NCBI GenBank assembly: GCA_030151245.1
Contig: JASLEF010000039.1
Coordinates: forward strand, 1 to 31,130
Direction of reading: 5' to 3'
DNA length: 31,130 nucleotides
Origin: Ignatzschineria sp.
GTDB lineage: Bacteria > Pseudomonadota > Gammaproteobacteria > Cardiobacteriales > Wohlfahrtiimonadaceae
In this document: piece after piece, positions 16,511 to 24,631 of the stretch
Numbering within the stretch: the stretch's first letter is position 1
Layout: each line of letters opens with the position of its first letter
Notes under the pieces: generated by a model
What the model saw: the letters and a program-made list of their open reading frames with translations, nothing else
What the model was told of the DNA's origin: nothing
The model's database searches: none
Position numbers and translations under genes: made by a program

Positions 16511-17769
16511 AGCCCAATGTCATAAAATCAAGCGGCAATCCTTCTTGGCGTGAAGTGTTACATGAGTTGAAGGCATTTGCCATGCGTGATTTGCAAGATT
16601 ATCGTTTGGTAGATTATGCTTATTTGAGCCGTAAGTCGCGTTATCTCCTTTTAACAATATCGCTCCCCCTTTTAGTTTGTGTCATTATTTTTCTTTGGCG
16701 CGTTCTTTTAGGTGAGCAGTGGCTCTCTCAAGAGAGGAGCGCTTTAAAAGTACTAGAAGGGCAGGTTGTTGATATTTCTCGTAATATTGACAATTATGAG
16801 CAGTTTTTAGCAAAAGAGGAGCTACAGTTTTTACTTAAACGTCACACTCAACTAGAAGGCGAGAGAGAGGATATTAACGATTTTTCAGAAACATCCTTAG
16901 TGACGCTTGTAGAATCCCTGGTTGTTGAAAATCAACTACAACTTATGATGCTATCCCCTAAGCGAGAAATGATGATGATCGATCATCTTCTTTTAAAGAA
17001 AAATTCTAGTAATAGATCTCTGAAACAGGGAGGGAAAACAGATTTAATCACACGATTAAGACCCATTTCAGATCTGCTTAAGATGAGATTTTTAGATGCA
17101 GATAATCTAGATACAGAAGAATTATTGGGGATTCCCAAGTTAGAGGTTACGCTTTTAGTATGTGGTGATTACTCTCAAGTATTGCCTTTTTTATGGCAAT
17201 TACAACAAGATATTACGCAATTTTCGGCATTGTTATATTTAGATATTTTGGCTCTAAGAGATTCGCCGCCAGAGTGCTCAAAGCAGACGTATCAGCTGGT
17301 ATTACAATTTTATGCAAAGGAAGTGATTCATAAAGCCTATTTAGTATTAGCAACGCATCAACAGGGAGAAGCATTGGTTCCAATGTTTCCACAAACACTG
17401 GCACAAATGACGACGTATTTAACACAGTTAAGGGACGTTAATGCGATGAATGTTGAAATATATAATTCTATTGAGTATCCGGAAAAAGCGATTATTTCCC
17501 TATTTAGAGGAGGAACCATTGAAGGAGCGCTTAATGCGGATGATGGGTTTTTAGGAAAGCCTATTAATAGACCAGATCATCTTGGGGTTTGGCCTATTGG
17601 CAAGTTCTATCGAGGAATGTTTTTGGCAGGCATCGTTGTGCAGAGTTCAGGGGCTTTTGCTGTTGTCAAAATGCCAACAGGAAAGTGGCAAAGATTAGAG
17701 GAAGGAGAGTTCAATATTTTGGAGATTGGTCCGAGGGAGATTTTGATCGACCCATCATCTTGGGAGTGA
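16507..17769 (+). CDS. Apparent PilO-PilP fusion protein
   Basis: This 420-residue protein overlaps the previous gene by 4 bp (ATGA). It has a membrane helix at about 45-66 and a coiled coil at 72-118. A PilO-like periplasmic domain of alpha/beta character follows (about 125-285), including LEVTLLVCGDYSQVLPFLWQLQ, the typical PilO strand-helix. A linker leads to a C-terminal segment (about 365-416) that reads like PilP: WPIGKFYRGMFLAG, VVQSSGAFAVVKMPTGKWQRLEEG, NILEIGPREILI. In PilP this module is a separate lipoprotein that docks on the secretin. Here no lipobox is present and the module is covalently tied to the inner-membrane PilO part. E. coli hofO/hofP and Haemophilus comC/comD are separate genes. 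The fusion call is from pattern reading, not a profile search. Confidence 0.65.
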   Translation: MKPNVIKSSGNPSWREVLHELKAFAMRDLQDYRLVDYAYLSRKSRYLLLTISLPLLVCVIIFLWRVLLGEQWLSQERSALKVLEGQVVDISRNIDNYEQFLAKEELQFLLKRHTQLEGEREDINDFSETSLVTLVESLVVENQLQLMMLSPKREMMMIDHLLLKKNSSNRSLKQGGKTDLITRLRPISDLLKMRFLDADNLDTEELLGIPKLEVTLLVCGDYSQVLPFLWQLQQDITQFSALLYLDILALRDSPPECSKQTYQLVLQFYAKEVIHKAYLVLATHQQGEALVPMFPQTLAQMTTYLTQLRDVNAMNVEIYNSIEYPEKAIISLFRGGTIEGALNADDGFLGKPINRPDHLGVWPIGKFYRGMFLAGIVVQSSGAFAVVKMPTGKWQRLEEGEFNILEIGPREILIDPSSWE

Positions 17770-17776
17770 GAGAAAA

Positions 17777-19171
17777 ATGATGCAGTTATACCGTAATTAC
17801 AGACGATATGAATGGCGATGGTTTTTATTATGGGGCTGTTTTATTGGCTCATTAATGGGGGTGCTCTACGCTCAGGAGAGCCAGGAGCTAATCTCTAATC
17901 GACTATCTATTTCTGAAGCTCATGCGTCGAGTCAGACCTCCTTTATCAATAATGTTGATTTAGCAATTTCATCATCGGATGGCAAAATCAGCCTCTCTTT
18001 TCAGGATATTAGTCTCACTTACTTAATGAATCTTTTAGCCATAGAAAGTGGCAGAAATATTATGGTAGATCCCTCTGCTGAGCAGATATTATCGTTGAGT
18101 TTGAAAGAGATGACTTTTGATGAAATCTTAGACGTTGTTTTGCTTTATACCAATCTCTATAAAGTGGAGCAACATGAGGTGATCTTCATCACGCGAGAAA
18201 AAGGGTTTCAACGGTTGAATAAGGGGGCGCTTGTAACAGAAGTGGTCAAGCTGGATTATGCAGAAGCTGATGACCTATTAGATATGTTGGAAAAACATGC
18301 ATTTGATGGCGGAACTGAGCGAAATTATCAGCGATCCATTGGGGTTGATGCTCGGTTAAACCAACTGATTATTACAGACCAAAAAGCCGAGATTTCGAAG
18401 ATCAAAGCGGTTGTTCGTCAGTTAGACAAGCCGGCGGAGCAGGTGGAGATCGCCGCTTATATTGTGGCGGCATTTGATGATTTTGCGAAAGAGCTGGGCG
18501 TTAATTGGGGATTGAGTTATCAAAGTGGTTCACAAAATATCGGGGGGAATATTGCAGATGAGCAGGGAGGAACTGGGAACTTTGGAGGAAACCTAGGCGC
18601 TTTAACATCCTTGGGAGTTTCATTGCCGAATTTTTCAATGGCTTATATGGTGTTAGGGAGTGGGTTAAATCTTGGGTTAGAGCTTTCGGCGATGCAATCG
18701 GGTGGGAGAGGAGAGATTATCTCTAATCCTATTGTGTTAACTACGAGTCGAAAATCTGCTTATATTAAACAGGGGAGTGAAATTGCTTATTCTACTAGTT
18801 CTAATGAGGGGACTAACACTCAATTTAAGGAGGCTGTCATGGAGCTGAATGTGACGCCACAAATTACCCCAGATCGAAAAATCATGATTGATGTTTTTAT
18901 CTCAAAAGATGAAATCTCCGGATATACCCAAAAGGGTGAACCCGTTATTAGTAAAAAAGAGTTGAGAACGCAAGCGATCGTGACGCATGGAGAAACGATT
19001 GTTCTTGGGGGAATCTATGAGTATGAAAATATCGAAGGCACACAAGAGGTTCCTTTTTTAAGTCAATTACCTTTTATCGGTCGTTTATTTAAAAAGGAGA
19101 TCGAGCAACGAAAAAAAGCTGAACTGTTGATATTTATAAGCCCACGGATAGTTGATACACTGGTACGCTAG
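17777..19171 (+). CDS. hofQ: Secretin, PilQ/HofQ/ComE type (short form)
   Basis: This 464-residue outer-membrane secretin forms the pore for a type IV pilus or DNA uptake. A signal-like hydrophobic segment spans about 15-31. An STN-type domain follows (about 84-140: LMNLLAIESGRNIMVDP, KEMTFDEILDVVL), then one N1 secretin_N domain (about 155-225: VVKLDYAEADDLLDML, RLNQLIITD). The beta-barrel secretin domain (about 235-460) ends with the signature VPFLSQLPFIGRLFK and ELLIFISPRIV. PilQ of twitching bacteria is about 650-750 residues with peptidoglycan-binding AMIN domains. These are absent, so the architecture is that of HofQ (412 aa) and Haemophilus ComE (445 aa), secretins tied to DNA uptake. 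It starts 7 bp after the PilO-PilP gene, with GTGAGAG upstream. Likely translationally linked. Confidence 0.9.
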   Translation: MMQLYRNYRRYEWRWFLLWGCFIGSLMGVLYAQESQELISNRLSISEAHASSQTSFINNVDLAISSSDGKISLSFQDISLTYLMNLLAIESGRNIMVDPSAEQILSLSLKEMTFDEILDVVLLYTNLYKVEQHEVIFITREKGFQRLNKGALVTEVVKLDYAEADDLLDMLEKHAFDGGTERNYQRSIGVDARLNQLIITDQKAEISKIKAVVRQLDKPAEQVEIAAYIVAAFDDFAKELGVNWGLSYQSGSQNIGGNIADEQGGTGNFGGNLGALTSLGVSLPNFSMAYMVLGSGLNLGLELSAMQSGGRGEIISNPIVLTTSRKSAYIKQGSEIAYSTSSNEGTNTQFKEAVMELNVTPQITPDRKIMIDVFISKDEISGYTQKGEPVISKKELRTQAIVTHGETIVLGGIYEYENIEGTQEVPFLSQLPFIGRLFKKEIEQRKKAELLIFISPRIVDTLVR

Positions 19172-19247
19172 GGATGTGCCAAATAAAAGCTTGGGATGTG
19201 AGATATCTAATATTTGCCAAGTATCAATTATTCAGCTGGGGGAATCT

Positions 19248-19805
19248 GTGGAACGGTTGCAGCAATCAAATATTATCTTAATTGGGCCAATGGGTTCTGG
19301 TAAATCAACGGTTGGAAAGGTGCTAGCAAAGGCTTTAGAGTATGACTTTGTTGATAGTGATCATCACATTGAATCAGTGACAGGGGTAACTATTCCTTAT
19401 ATTTTTGAAGTGGAGGGGGAGGCGGGATTTCGGGATCGTGAAGAGAGAGCGATTCAAGAGCTTTGCCAGTTGAGAGGCATTGTTTTAGCGACAGGTGGCG
19501 GTGCGGTGATGCGCCCCGAGAATCGATTGATGTTGGCGGCTCATGGCACGGTGATTTATCTCAATGTGCCTCCGAAGGCACAGTTTGAACGTGTGCGGTT
19601 TGATAGTCAGCGCCCCTTGCTTAATAATGCGGATCCAGAAGGTGTGCTAAAGCATCTATATGAGCTACGAGATCCCCTGTATCGAGAAGTAGCAGATTAC
19701 ATTGTTTTTTCAGACAATATCCCCCCGAAAGTCGTGGTTAATGGTATCATAGAGAGTATTGTTCAAAATAGATCGCCACTTCCTGAATGGCTAGTAGGAA
19801 ATTAG
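19248..19805 (+). CDS. aroK: Shikimate kinase AroK
   Basis: This protein phosphorylates shikimate to shikimate 3-phosphate with ATP (chorismate pathway). I chose GTG 19248, 185 residues, because GGGGGA stands 5 bp upstream and the P-loop then falls at residue 13, as in the family. The longer frame from ATG 19152 starts inside the secretin gene. Motifs: Walker A GPMGSGKST (13-21), shikimate-binding D36/D38 in VDSDHHIE, R62 in FRDREE, TGGGAVMRP (82-90), the lid arginine in SQRPLL and the adenine-site region RDPLYREVADY. The gap of 76 bp to the secretin and 7 bp to aroB suggests one transcript, the same order as E. coli hofQ-aroK-aroB. Confidence 0.96.
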   Translation: MERLQQSNIILIGPMGSGKSTVGKVLAKALEYDFVDSDHHIESVTGVTIPYIFEVEGEAGFRDREERAIQELCQLRGIVLATGGGAVMRPENRLMLAAHGTVIYLNVPPKAQFERVRFDSQRPLLNNADPEGVLKHLYELRDPLYREVADYIVFSDNIPPKVVVNGIIESIVQNRSPLPEWLVGN

Positions 19806-19812
19806 ATAATAG

Positions 19813-20889
19813 ATGAAAACTTTAACGGTAGATTTAGCAGATCGCTCATATGATATTGAGATCGATAAAAACCTCTTGGCTTCTATTCGCTTTGCTGAAG
19901 AGTTTCCTTATGAGCAACGATTAGTTCTAACAAATACGACGATCTATGCTTTGCATTCTGATCGGATTTTATCGCTAGTAGATGGTCAGCGTGATCGTGT
20001 TGTGATCATTGAGGATGGTGAACGTTATAAAAATCTTGAATCATTCGCTGATGTCCATACGCGTCTGCTTGAATTAGAGTTTAATCGCCGTAGCTTGTTA
20101 ATCGCCTTTGGTGGTGGTGTGATTGGAGATTTGGCAGGATTTGTGGCGAGTACTTATCAGCGAGGTATTGATTTTATTCAGATACCAACGACATTACTTG
20201 CGCAAGTAGATAGTTCTGTGGGAGGGAAAACCGCAGTGAATCATCCGCTTGGCAAAAATATGATTGGAACATTTTATCAACCTAAGAGGGTGTTGATTGA
20301 TCTGTCTCTTTTGTCAACATTGCCACAAAGAGAATATATCAGTGGTTTAGCAGAAGTTTTGAAGTACGGCTTTATTCAAGATGCAGAATTTTTAGAGTGG
20401 ATGCGTGTTAATTATCAAGCGATTTTAGCGAAAGATCCGAATATTATCGGTGAAATGATCTATCGTTCATGCGCGAGCAAGAAGTTTATTGTCGATCAAG
20501 ATGAGCGAGAATCAGGAGTTCGTGCCACTTTAAATTTAGGCCATACATTTGGTCATGCGATTGAAAAATTGATGAAATATCAAGGGGTTTTGCATGGTGA
20601 AGCCGTTGCGATAGGAATCAATATGGCAGGATATTTATCATGCCGTATGGGACTGATTTCGAAGAAAGATCAGCTCTACATCACATCACTTTTACATCTT
20701 TTCGGTCTTCCATGTGAGGCACCGCAAGCATTTACAGCGCAAGCATTTTTAAATGTGATGCGATTAGATAAAAAGAATCTCACGAAAAAAATCCGTTTTG
20801 TATTACTGGAAGCTGTTGGTAAGGCTATTATCACAGATGATATTCCGGAAGAATATATTGTAGAAGCTATAGAATTTGGTACCCCATAG
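19813..20889 (+). CDS. aroB: 3-dehydroquinate synthase AroB
   Basis: This is a 358-residue cytosolic enzyme (E. coli 362) that converts DAHP to 3-dehydroquinate using NAD+ and a metal ion, the second step of the shikimate pathway. Seen: NAD-binding GGGVIGDLAGFVAS (100-113), PTTLLAQVDSSVGGKTAVNH (125-144), KNMIGTFYQP and metal ligands E181 (GLAEVLKYGF), H244 (NLGHTFGHAIE) and H261 (LHGEAVAIG). All key residues are intact. The start is ATG 19813, 7 bp after aroK. The next gene starts on the base after its stop, so coupling is likely. Confidence 0.98.
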   Translation: MKTLTVDLADRSYDIEIDKNLLASIRFAEEFPYEQRLVLTNTTIYALHSDRILSLVDGQRDRVVIIEDGERYKNLESFADVHTRLLELEFNRRSLLIAFGGGVIGDLAGFVASTYQRGIDFIQIPTTLLAQVDSSVGGKTAVNHPLGKNMIGTFYQPKRVLIDLSLLSTLPQREYISGLAEVLKYGFIQDAEFLEWMRVNYQAILAKDPNIIGEMIYRSCASKKFIVDQDERESGVRATLNLGHTFGHAIEKLMKYQGVLHGEAVAIGINMAGYLSCRMGLISKKDQLYITSLLHLFGLPCEAPQAFTAQAFLNVMRLDKKNLTKKIRFVLLEAVGKAIITDDIPEEYIVEAIEFGTP

Positions 20890-21843
20890 ATGCGAAATGT
20901 AGTAGACCCTTTGCGTGATCTTCCATGGCTTGAACTCGGGCCAACCGAAGAAGTCATGCGGAGAATAGAACAGCATATTAGTACGAATCGCGGTGATTTT
21001 TACTCAGTCTATGGCCCTTCAGGCTGTGGTAAAACCCGATTCATGCTCGAGTTAAGTAAGCGCTTAAATGCCTATGATAATATTGTCGCTAGAGATATTG
21101 TTGCAGGGACGGAGCCTGTATTCGTCCAGATTTCAGGAATGTTAGAGAGCGGTGAAGATGAAGCAGAGATTGTCGCTCGACTAGAAGAAGTTCCACCGAC
21201 AGGCTTAAAGATGGTGTTACTAGTAGATGATGCGGATAAGCTGAGCAATGAAGAGCTATCATTTCTCTATCGTGTGAAAGAGCGAATTAATAAAATTAAT
21301 CGTCATGCAAATGTGGTTGTTGTGCTCTTTATGGATCTTAATAATCAGGATATATTCTCAAAAGAGCTTTTACTACGTTCTAATAGCTTTACGATTGGAC
21401 CCATTAATCTGACACAAGTGAGAGAATTTATTGCCCATATTTATCGTTATTTTGGGAAAGAGCCTCATTATACGATGGTGGAACTGAAGCAAATCCATGC
21501 CTTCTCCTATGGTTATCCTGGGCGAGTCGCACGACTAATTGCACCTGACTTAGCGCCTCGATTTACTTTTAAGAAAAAGCATCTACTCTTAGCAGGATTG
21601 ATTGTGGGCTTGATCGTTTTGTTACTCTTTTTTGCCATGAATTATAGAGAGGTTTTGACAGAGTTGGGAGTCGACTTACCTGTATCTGAGGAAGAGATCA
21701 TTATTCATGATTCTGTGGTTACGCCAAGTTATTATCCTGCATTATCGCAGATGATTGAAGAGGCTGTACAGGAGCAGAGTGAGGTTCCACAAGGAATTAT
21801 TATTATTCAAGGATCTGATAGTAATACGCCAGCAACAGAGTAA
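20890..21843 (+). CDS. damX: DamX-like AAA ATPase with one membrane helix, lacking SPOR domain
   Basis: This is a 317-residue protein beginning directly after the aroB stop, where DamX sits in gammaproteobacteria. Residues 1-220 form an ExeA/DamX-type AAA domain: Walker A GPSGCGKT (42-49), Walker B VLLVDDAD (109-116), and GYPGRVARL (208-216) near the sensor region. A membrane helix lies at 231-250. The short remaining tail (251-317) is acidic and ends NTPATE. DamX normally ends with a periplasmic SPOR domain of about 70 residues that brings it to the division septum. No such sequence is visible here or in the 300 bp that follow in any frame I read. Either this is a true short form or the domain was lost. 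Location at the septum is therefore doubtful. Confidence 0.75.
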   Translation: MRNVVDPLRDLPWLELGPTEEVMRRIEQHISTNRGDFYSVYGPSGCGKTRFMLELSKRLNAYDNIVARDIVAGTEPVFVQISGMLESGEDEAEIVARLEEVPPTGLKMVLLVDDADKLSNEELSFLYRVKERINKINRHANVVVVLFMDLNNQDIFSKELLLRSNSFTIGPINLTQVREFIAHIYRYFGKEPHYTMVELKQIHAFSYGYPGRVARLIAPDLAPRFTFKKKHLLLAGLIVGLIVLLLFFAMNYREVLTELGVDLPVSEEEIIIHDSVVTPSYYPALSQMIEEAVQEQSEVPQGIIIIQGSDSNTPATE

Positions 21844-21886
21844 TTCTCTTAGGAAGGAATTGTGGTGGATATCATAAAGTCGGAAG

Positions 21887-21923
21887 TCGGTTTAAACTTG
21901 TTTTATTAAAGGGTCTTTTAAAA
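21887..21923 (+). repeat. 37-bp dispersed repeat, copy B
   Basis: This is the same element as at 15403-15439, in direct orientation, with four mismatches. Similarity fades on both sides. Confidence 0.75.
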
Positions 21924-22102
21924 TCCGGTATATCGTGGGAGTGAACTTTGAATACTTTTGTCATTTGCGTACCACAGTTGTGACAGATACTCTTAAAGCA
22001 AAATGACGGTAGATGAAAAACGATAAGATCATCGATAAGATGATAAGAGGCTATTCAGGATAATATTTCATTGGTGATAACTGATGGATTGAGGTTTCAA
22101 AC

Positions 22103-22122
22103 GCAGCTTGGTTTAAAGCTGC
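22103..22122 (+). terminator. Hairpin just upstream of uup, weak terminator or attenuator
   Basis: GCAGCTT (22103-22109) and AAGCTGC (22116-22122) pair perfectly with a six-base loop. The following TTCACATTTT is a poor T tract. It has the same stem core as the terminator at 13466. It lies only 28 bp before the uup start, so any transcript from upstream would meet it. Confidence 0.45.
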
Positions 22123-22149
22123 TTCACATTTTAAGATTTGAGGAATTAT

Positions 22150-24075
22150 ATGGTTCTACTTCGTTTACAAGATATCTCTTTAGCTTATGGTGCGCGACCA
22201 CTTCTTAAAGATGTGAACTTCGCAATCTCTAAAGGAGAAAGAGTCTGTTTAGTAGGACGAAATGGTGAAGGGAAATCTTCTTTGCTACGCGTTGTTTCAA
22301 AGGAAGTATTACCTGATGAGGGAGAAATTGTCCAAAGTAGCGACTTGAAGATCGCAAAGCTTGACCAAGAAATTCCTGAAGATTTAGATCATACAGTCTA
22401 TGAGGTCGTGACGAGTGGTTTAAGTGCTGTTGGTGCAAAATTGCAAGAATATCATACGCTCCTTGAAGCTGGGGATCAGGTAGATTTAGATGCTTTAGGG
22501 CGTGTACAGCAAGAACTTGACCGTTTAGATGCATGGACGATTGATTCAAGGGTGTCGGAAACATTAACACGCTTAGAGCTTGATGGACAAAAATCAATGA
22601 AAGAGCTCTCAGGGGGATGGATTCGTAGGGTCTTATTAGCTCGAGTATTGGTGAGTAATCCAGATCTTATTCTACTTGATGAACCCACAAACCACCTTGA
22701 TATAGAGATGATTGAATGGCTTGAGAAAACCTTAGTAGATCTCTATCAAGGAGCGCTCCTCTTTGTATCACATGATCGGCATTTTCTTGATAAAATTGCG
22801 ACAAAAATTATTGAGCTAGATCGTGGGAATCTTACCGAATATCCGGGATCTTATAGTGATTATCAGCGTAATAAAGCCATTGAGATTCATAATGAAGAGA
22901 TGGAAAATGCTCTCTTTGATAAACGTTTAGCGGAAGAAGAGGTGTGGATCCGTCAAGGCATTAAAGCAAGAAGAACACGTAACGAAGGGCGGGTTCGAGC
23001 ACTTAAAGCGATGCGTCAAGAGCGGAAAGAGCGTTTAGATCGACAAGGTAAAGCAACGCTTCATCACGAGGAGGCGAAGAAATCTGGCCGCCGGGTGATT
23101 CTTGCGGAAGATGTTTCGTTAACATTAGGTGGTAAAACTTTAATTAAAGACTTTAACTTCTCCTTAATGCGGGGGGATAAAGTTGGTATTATTGGGCCTA
23201 ATGGTGCCGGTAAATCAACACTTGTGAAGCTATTAATGGGGGATCTTGCTCCCGATAGTGGTGTTGTAGAGATGGGGACACAGCTAGAAATTGCTTATTT
23301 TGATCAGTTGCGTACAAAGTTAGATTTAGAGGCAACGGTGGTCGATAATGTCGGTGAAGGAAGTGATTTTATCGATATTCATGGTAAAAAACGTCATGTC
23401 ATTAGCTGGCTTCAAGACTTTATGTTTACCCCTGAGCGTGCGAGAAGCCCTGTAAAATCTCTTTCGGGTGGGGAGCGAAATCGTCTTTTATTAGCTAAGC
23501 TTTTTGCAAAGCCATTTAACTTTCTCGTGATGGATGAGCCGACGAATGATTTAGATATTGAAACTTTAGAGTTACTTGAGGATTTGGTTTCAAATTATGA
23601 AGGAACGTTATTGTTAATCTCGCATGACCGAGCATTTTTAGATAGTGTTGTGACTTCTGTATTGGTATTTGAAGGTGATGGCTGCGTTGAAGAGTATATT
23701 GGCGGATACAGTGATTGGCAAGAGCGGAAACAGGCACTTGCTGCAGCTTCTGTAAAAAATGTGAAGAGTCATACTGCAGGGATAAAGTCGGCTGAAAAAA
23801 ATGCTGATAAGGGGCAAAATAATTCTTCATTAGCAGAAAAATCTGTTGCTAAGAAGAAGCTCAGCTACAATGAGGTTCGAGAATTAGAACAACTCCCTAA
23901 AAAAATTAGTGAGTTAGAGGCTGCGATTGAAAATTTAGAGGCGTTAGTACAATCTGCGGAGTTCTATCAAGAAGATCATGCTTTCCAAACGGAAAAACTG
24001 ACAGAACTCGCCGATAAAAATCAATTATTAGAAGAAAAGTATGAGCGTTGGCTTGAACTTGAAAATAATCAATAG
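22150..24075 (+). CDS. uup: ABC-F ATPase Uup
   Basis: This 641-residue soluble protein (E. coli Uup 635) has two ABC domains and no membrane segment. Domain 1: Walker A VGRNGEGKSS (35-44), signature LSGGWIRR (about 152), Walker B LILLDEPTNHLD (about 173). A charged ABC-F linker follows (about 245-320). Domain 2: Walker A GPNGAGKST (about 349), signature LSGGERNR (about 438), Walker B FLVMDEPTNDLD. The C-terminal coiled coil (about 570-641: LSYNEVRELEQLPKKISELEAAI onward) is what marks Uup among ABC-F proteins. These bind the ribosome or DNA branch structures; Uup affects transposon excision and translation stress. The start is ATG 22150 with GAGGA ahead, not the TTG at 22138. Confidence 0.95.
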   Translation: MVLLRLQDISLAYGARPLLKDVNFAISKGERVCLVGRNGEGKSSLLRVVSKEVLPDEGEIVQSSDLKIAKLDQEIPEDLDHTVYEVVTSGLSAVGAKLQEYHTLLEAGDQVDLDALGRVQQELDRLDAWTIDSRVSETLTRLELDGQKSMKELSGGWIRRVLLARVLVSNPDLILLDEPTNHLDIEMIEWLEKTLVDLYQGALLFVSHDRHFLDKIATKIIELDRGNLTEYPGSYSDYQRNKAIEIHNEEMENALFDKRLAEEEVWIRQGIKARRTRNEGRVRALKAMRQERKERLDRQGKATLHHEEAKKSGRRVILAEDVSLTLGGKTLIKDFNFSLMRGDKVGIIGPNGAGKSTLVKLLMGDLAPDSGVVEMGTQLEIAYFDQLRTKLDLEATVVDNVGEGSDFIDIHGKKRHVISWLQDFMFTPERARSPVKSLSGGERNRLLLAKLFAKPFNFLVMDEPTNDLDIETLELLEDLVSNYEGTLLLISHDRAFLDSVVTSVLVFEGDGCVEEYIGGYSDWQERKQALAAASVKNVKSHTAGIKSAEKNADKGQNNSSLAEKSVAKKKLSYNEVRELEQLPKKISELEAAIENLEALVQSAEFYQEDHAFQTEKLTELADKNQLLEEKYERWLELENNQ

Positions 24076-24131
24076 AATTTTTTGCAAAAAAGGGTATGAT
24101 TTACCTCTGTTCTTCTAGGAGAAAGATTAAA

Positions 24132-24494
24132 ATGAAAAAAATGAAATATTTCATGCTGTTAGGGGTTGCGATCTTAGCAGTTGGTTGTTCAAAATTTTCA
24201 ATGCATCGTGTGGATGTTTATCAAGGAAATTATATTGAACAGCAGCGACTTGAAAACCTAAAGCCTGGGATGACAAGATCAGAGGTCCAGCTATTACTGG
24301 GAACGCCGTTAGTACAGGATGTATATGATTCATCCGTATGGTACTACGTGTTCTTCCATTCAAGTTCTGAAGGTAAAGTGAAAGAAGCGAAACAAGTTCG
24401 TATCCATTTTGACCGTGATGGACGTTATCAGTTCTTCGAAGGGGATATTGATTTCAATACTCCTCAAGAAGAGATGATTGTGGAAGCCGAATAG
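24132..24494 (+). CDS. bamE: Outer-membrane assembly lipoprotein BamE
   Basis: This 120-residue lipoprotein belongs to the BAM complex, which folds beta-barrel proteins into the outer membrane. The start is ATG 24132 with AGGAGA at 24117-24122. The signal peptide ends in lipobox AVGC (C19). The SmpA/OmlA core is plain: YQGNYIEQQRLENLKPGMTRSEVQLLLGTPLVQDVYDSSVWYYVFF, followed by the KQVRIHFDRDGR strand and a short acidic tail. Length is as in E. coli (113). It stands 56 bp after uup, which may be cotranscribed, and is closed by a strong terminator. Confidence 0.96.
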   Translation: MKKMKYFMLLGVAILAVGCSKFSMHRVDVYQGNYIEQQRLENLKPGMTRSEVQLLLGTPLVQDVYDSSVWYYVFFHSSSEGKVKEAKQVRIHFDRDGRYQFFEGDIDFNTPQEEMIVEAE

Positions 24495-24520
24495 TTTGCG
24501 CTGCCAGCTATAATATTTGA

Positions 24521-24574
24521 AAAATGATTTACGTTATAAGGGCTCGATGGTCTTTATAAGGTGAATCATTTTTT
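24521..24574 (+). terminator. Rho-independent terminator after bamE
   Basis: This is a long hairpin. AAAATGATT (24521-24529) pairs with AATCATTTT near 24564-24572, and the inner arms TTATAAGG / CTTTATAA continue the stem. The right arm runs into TTTTTT. Confidence 0.8.
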
Positions 24575-24631
24575 GTGTCAGTTCTTTAGGCTGATAAAAT
24601 TTATGGGTTATCAATGGGAGAATGGAAGCGA

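Larger units (their letters stand above)
21844..22149. other. Intergenic region between the damX-like gene and uup
   Basis: This 306-bp spacer holds the second copy of the 37-bp repeat (21887-21923). It also has a tiny frame with a strong AGGAAGGA site (GTG 21862 or 21865 to TAA 21907-21909, 15 codons). A small inverted pair GTCATTT / AAATGAC lies around 21959-22007, and a hairpin at 22103-22122 stands just before the uup ribosome binding site. No larger gene is present. Confidence 0.5.

Noticed and set aside
21862..21909. 15-codon GTG frame with a strong Shine-Dalgarno just after the damX-like gene
   Set aside because: It is too short to judge and has no recognisable sequence. It partly overlaps the dispersed repeat.
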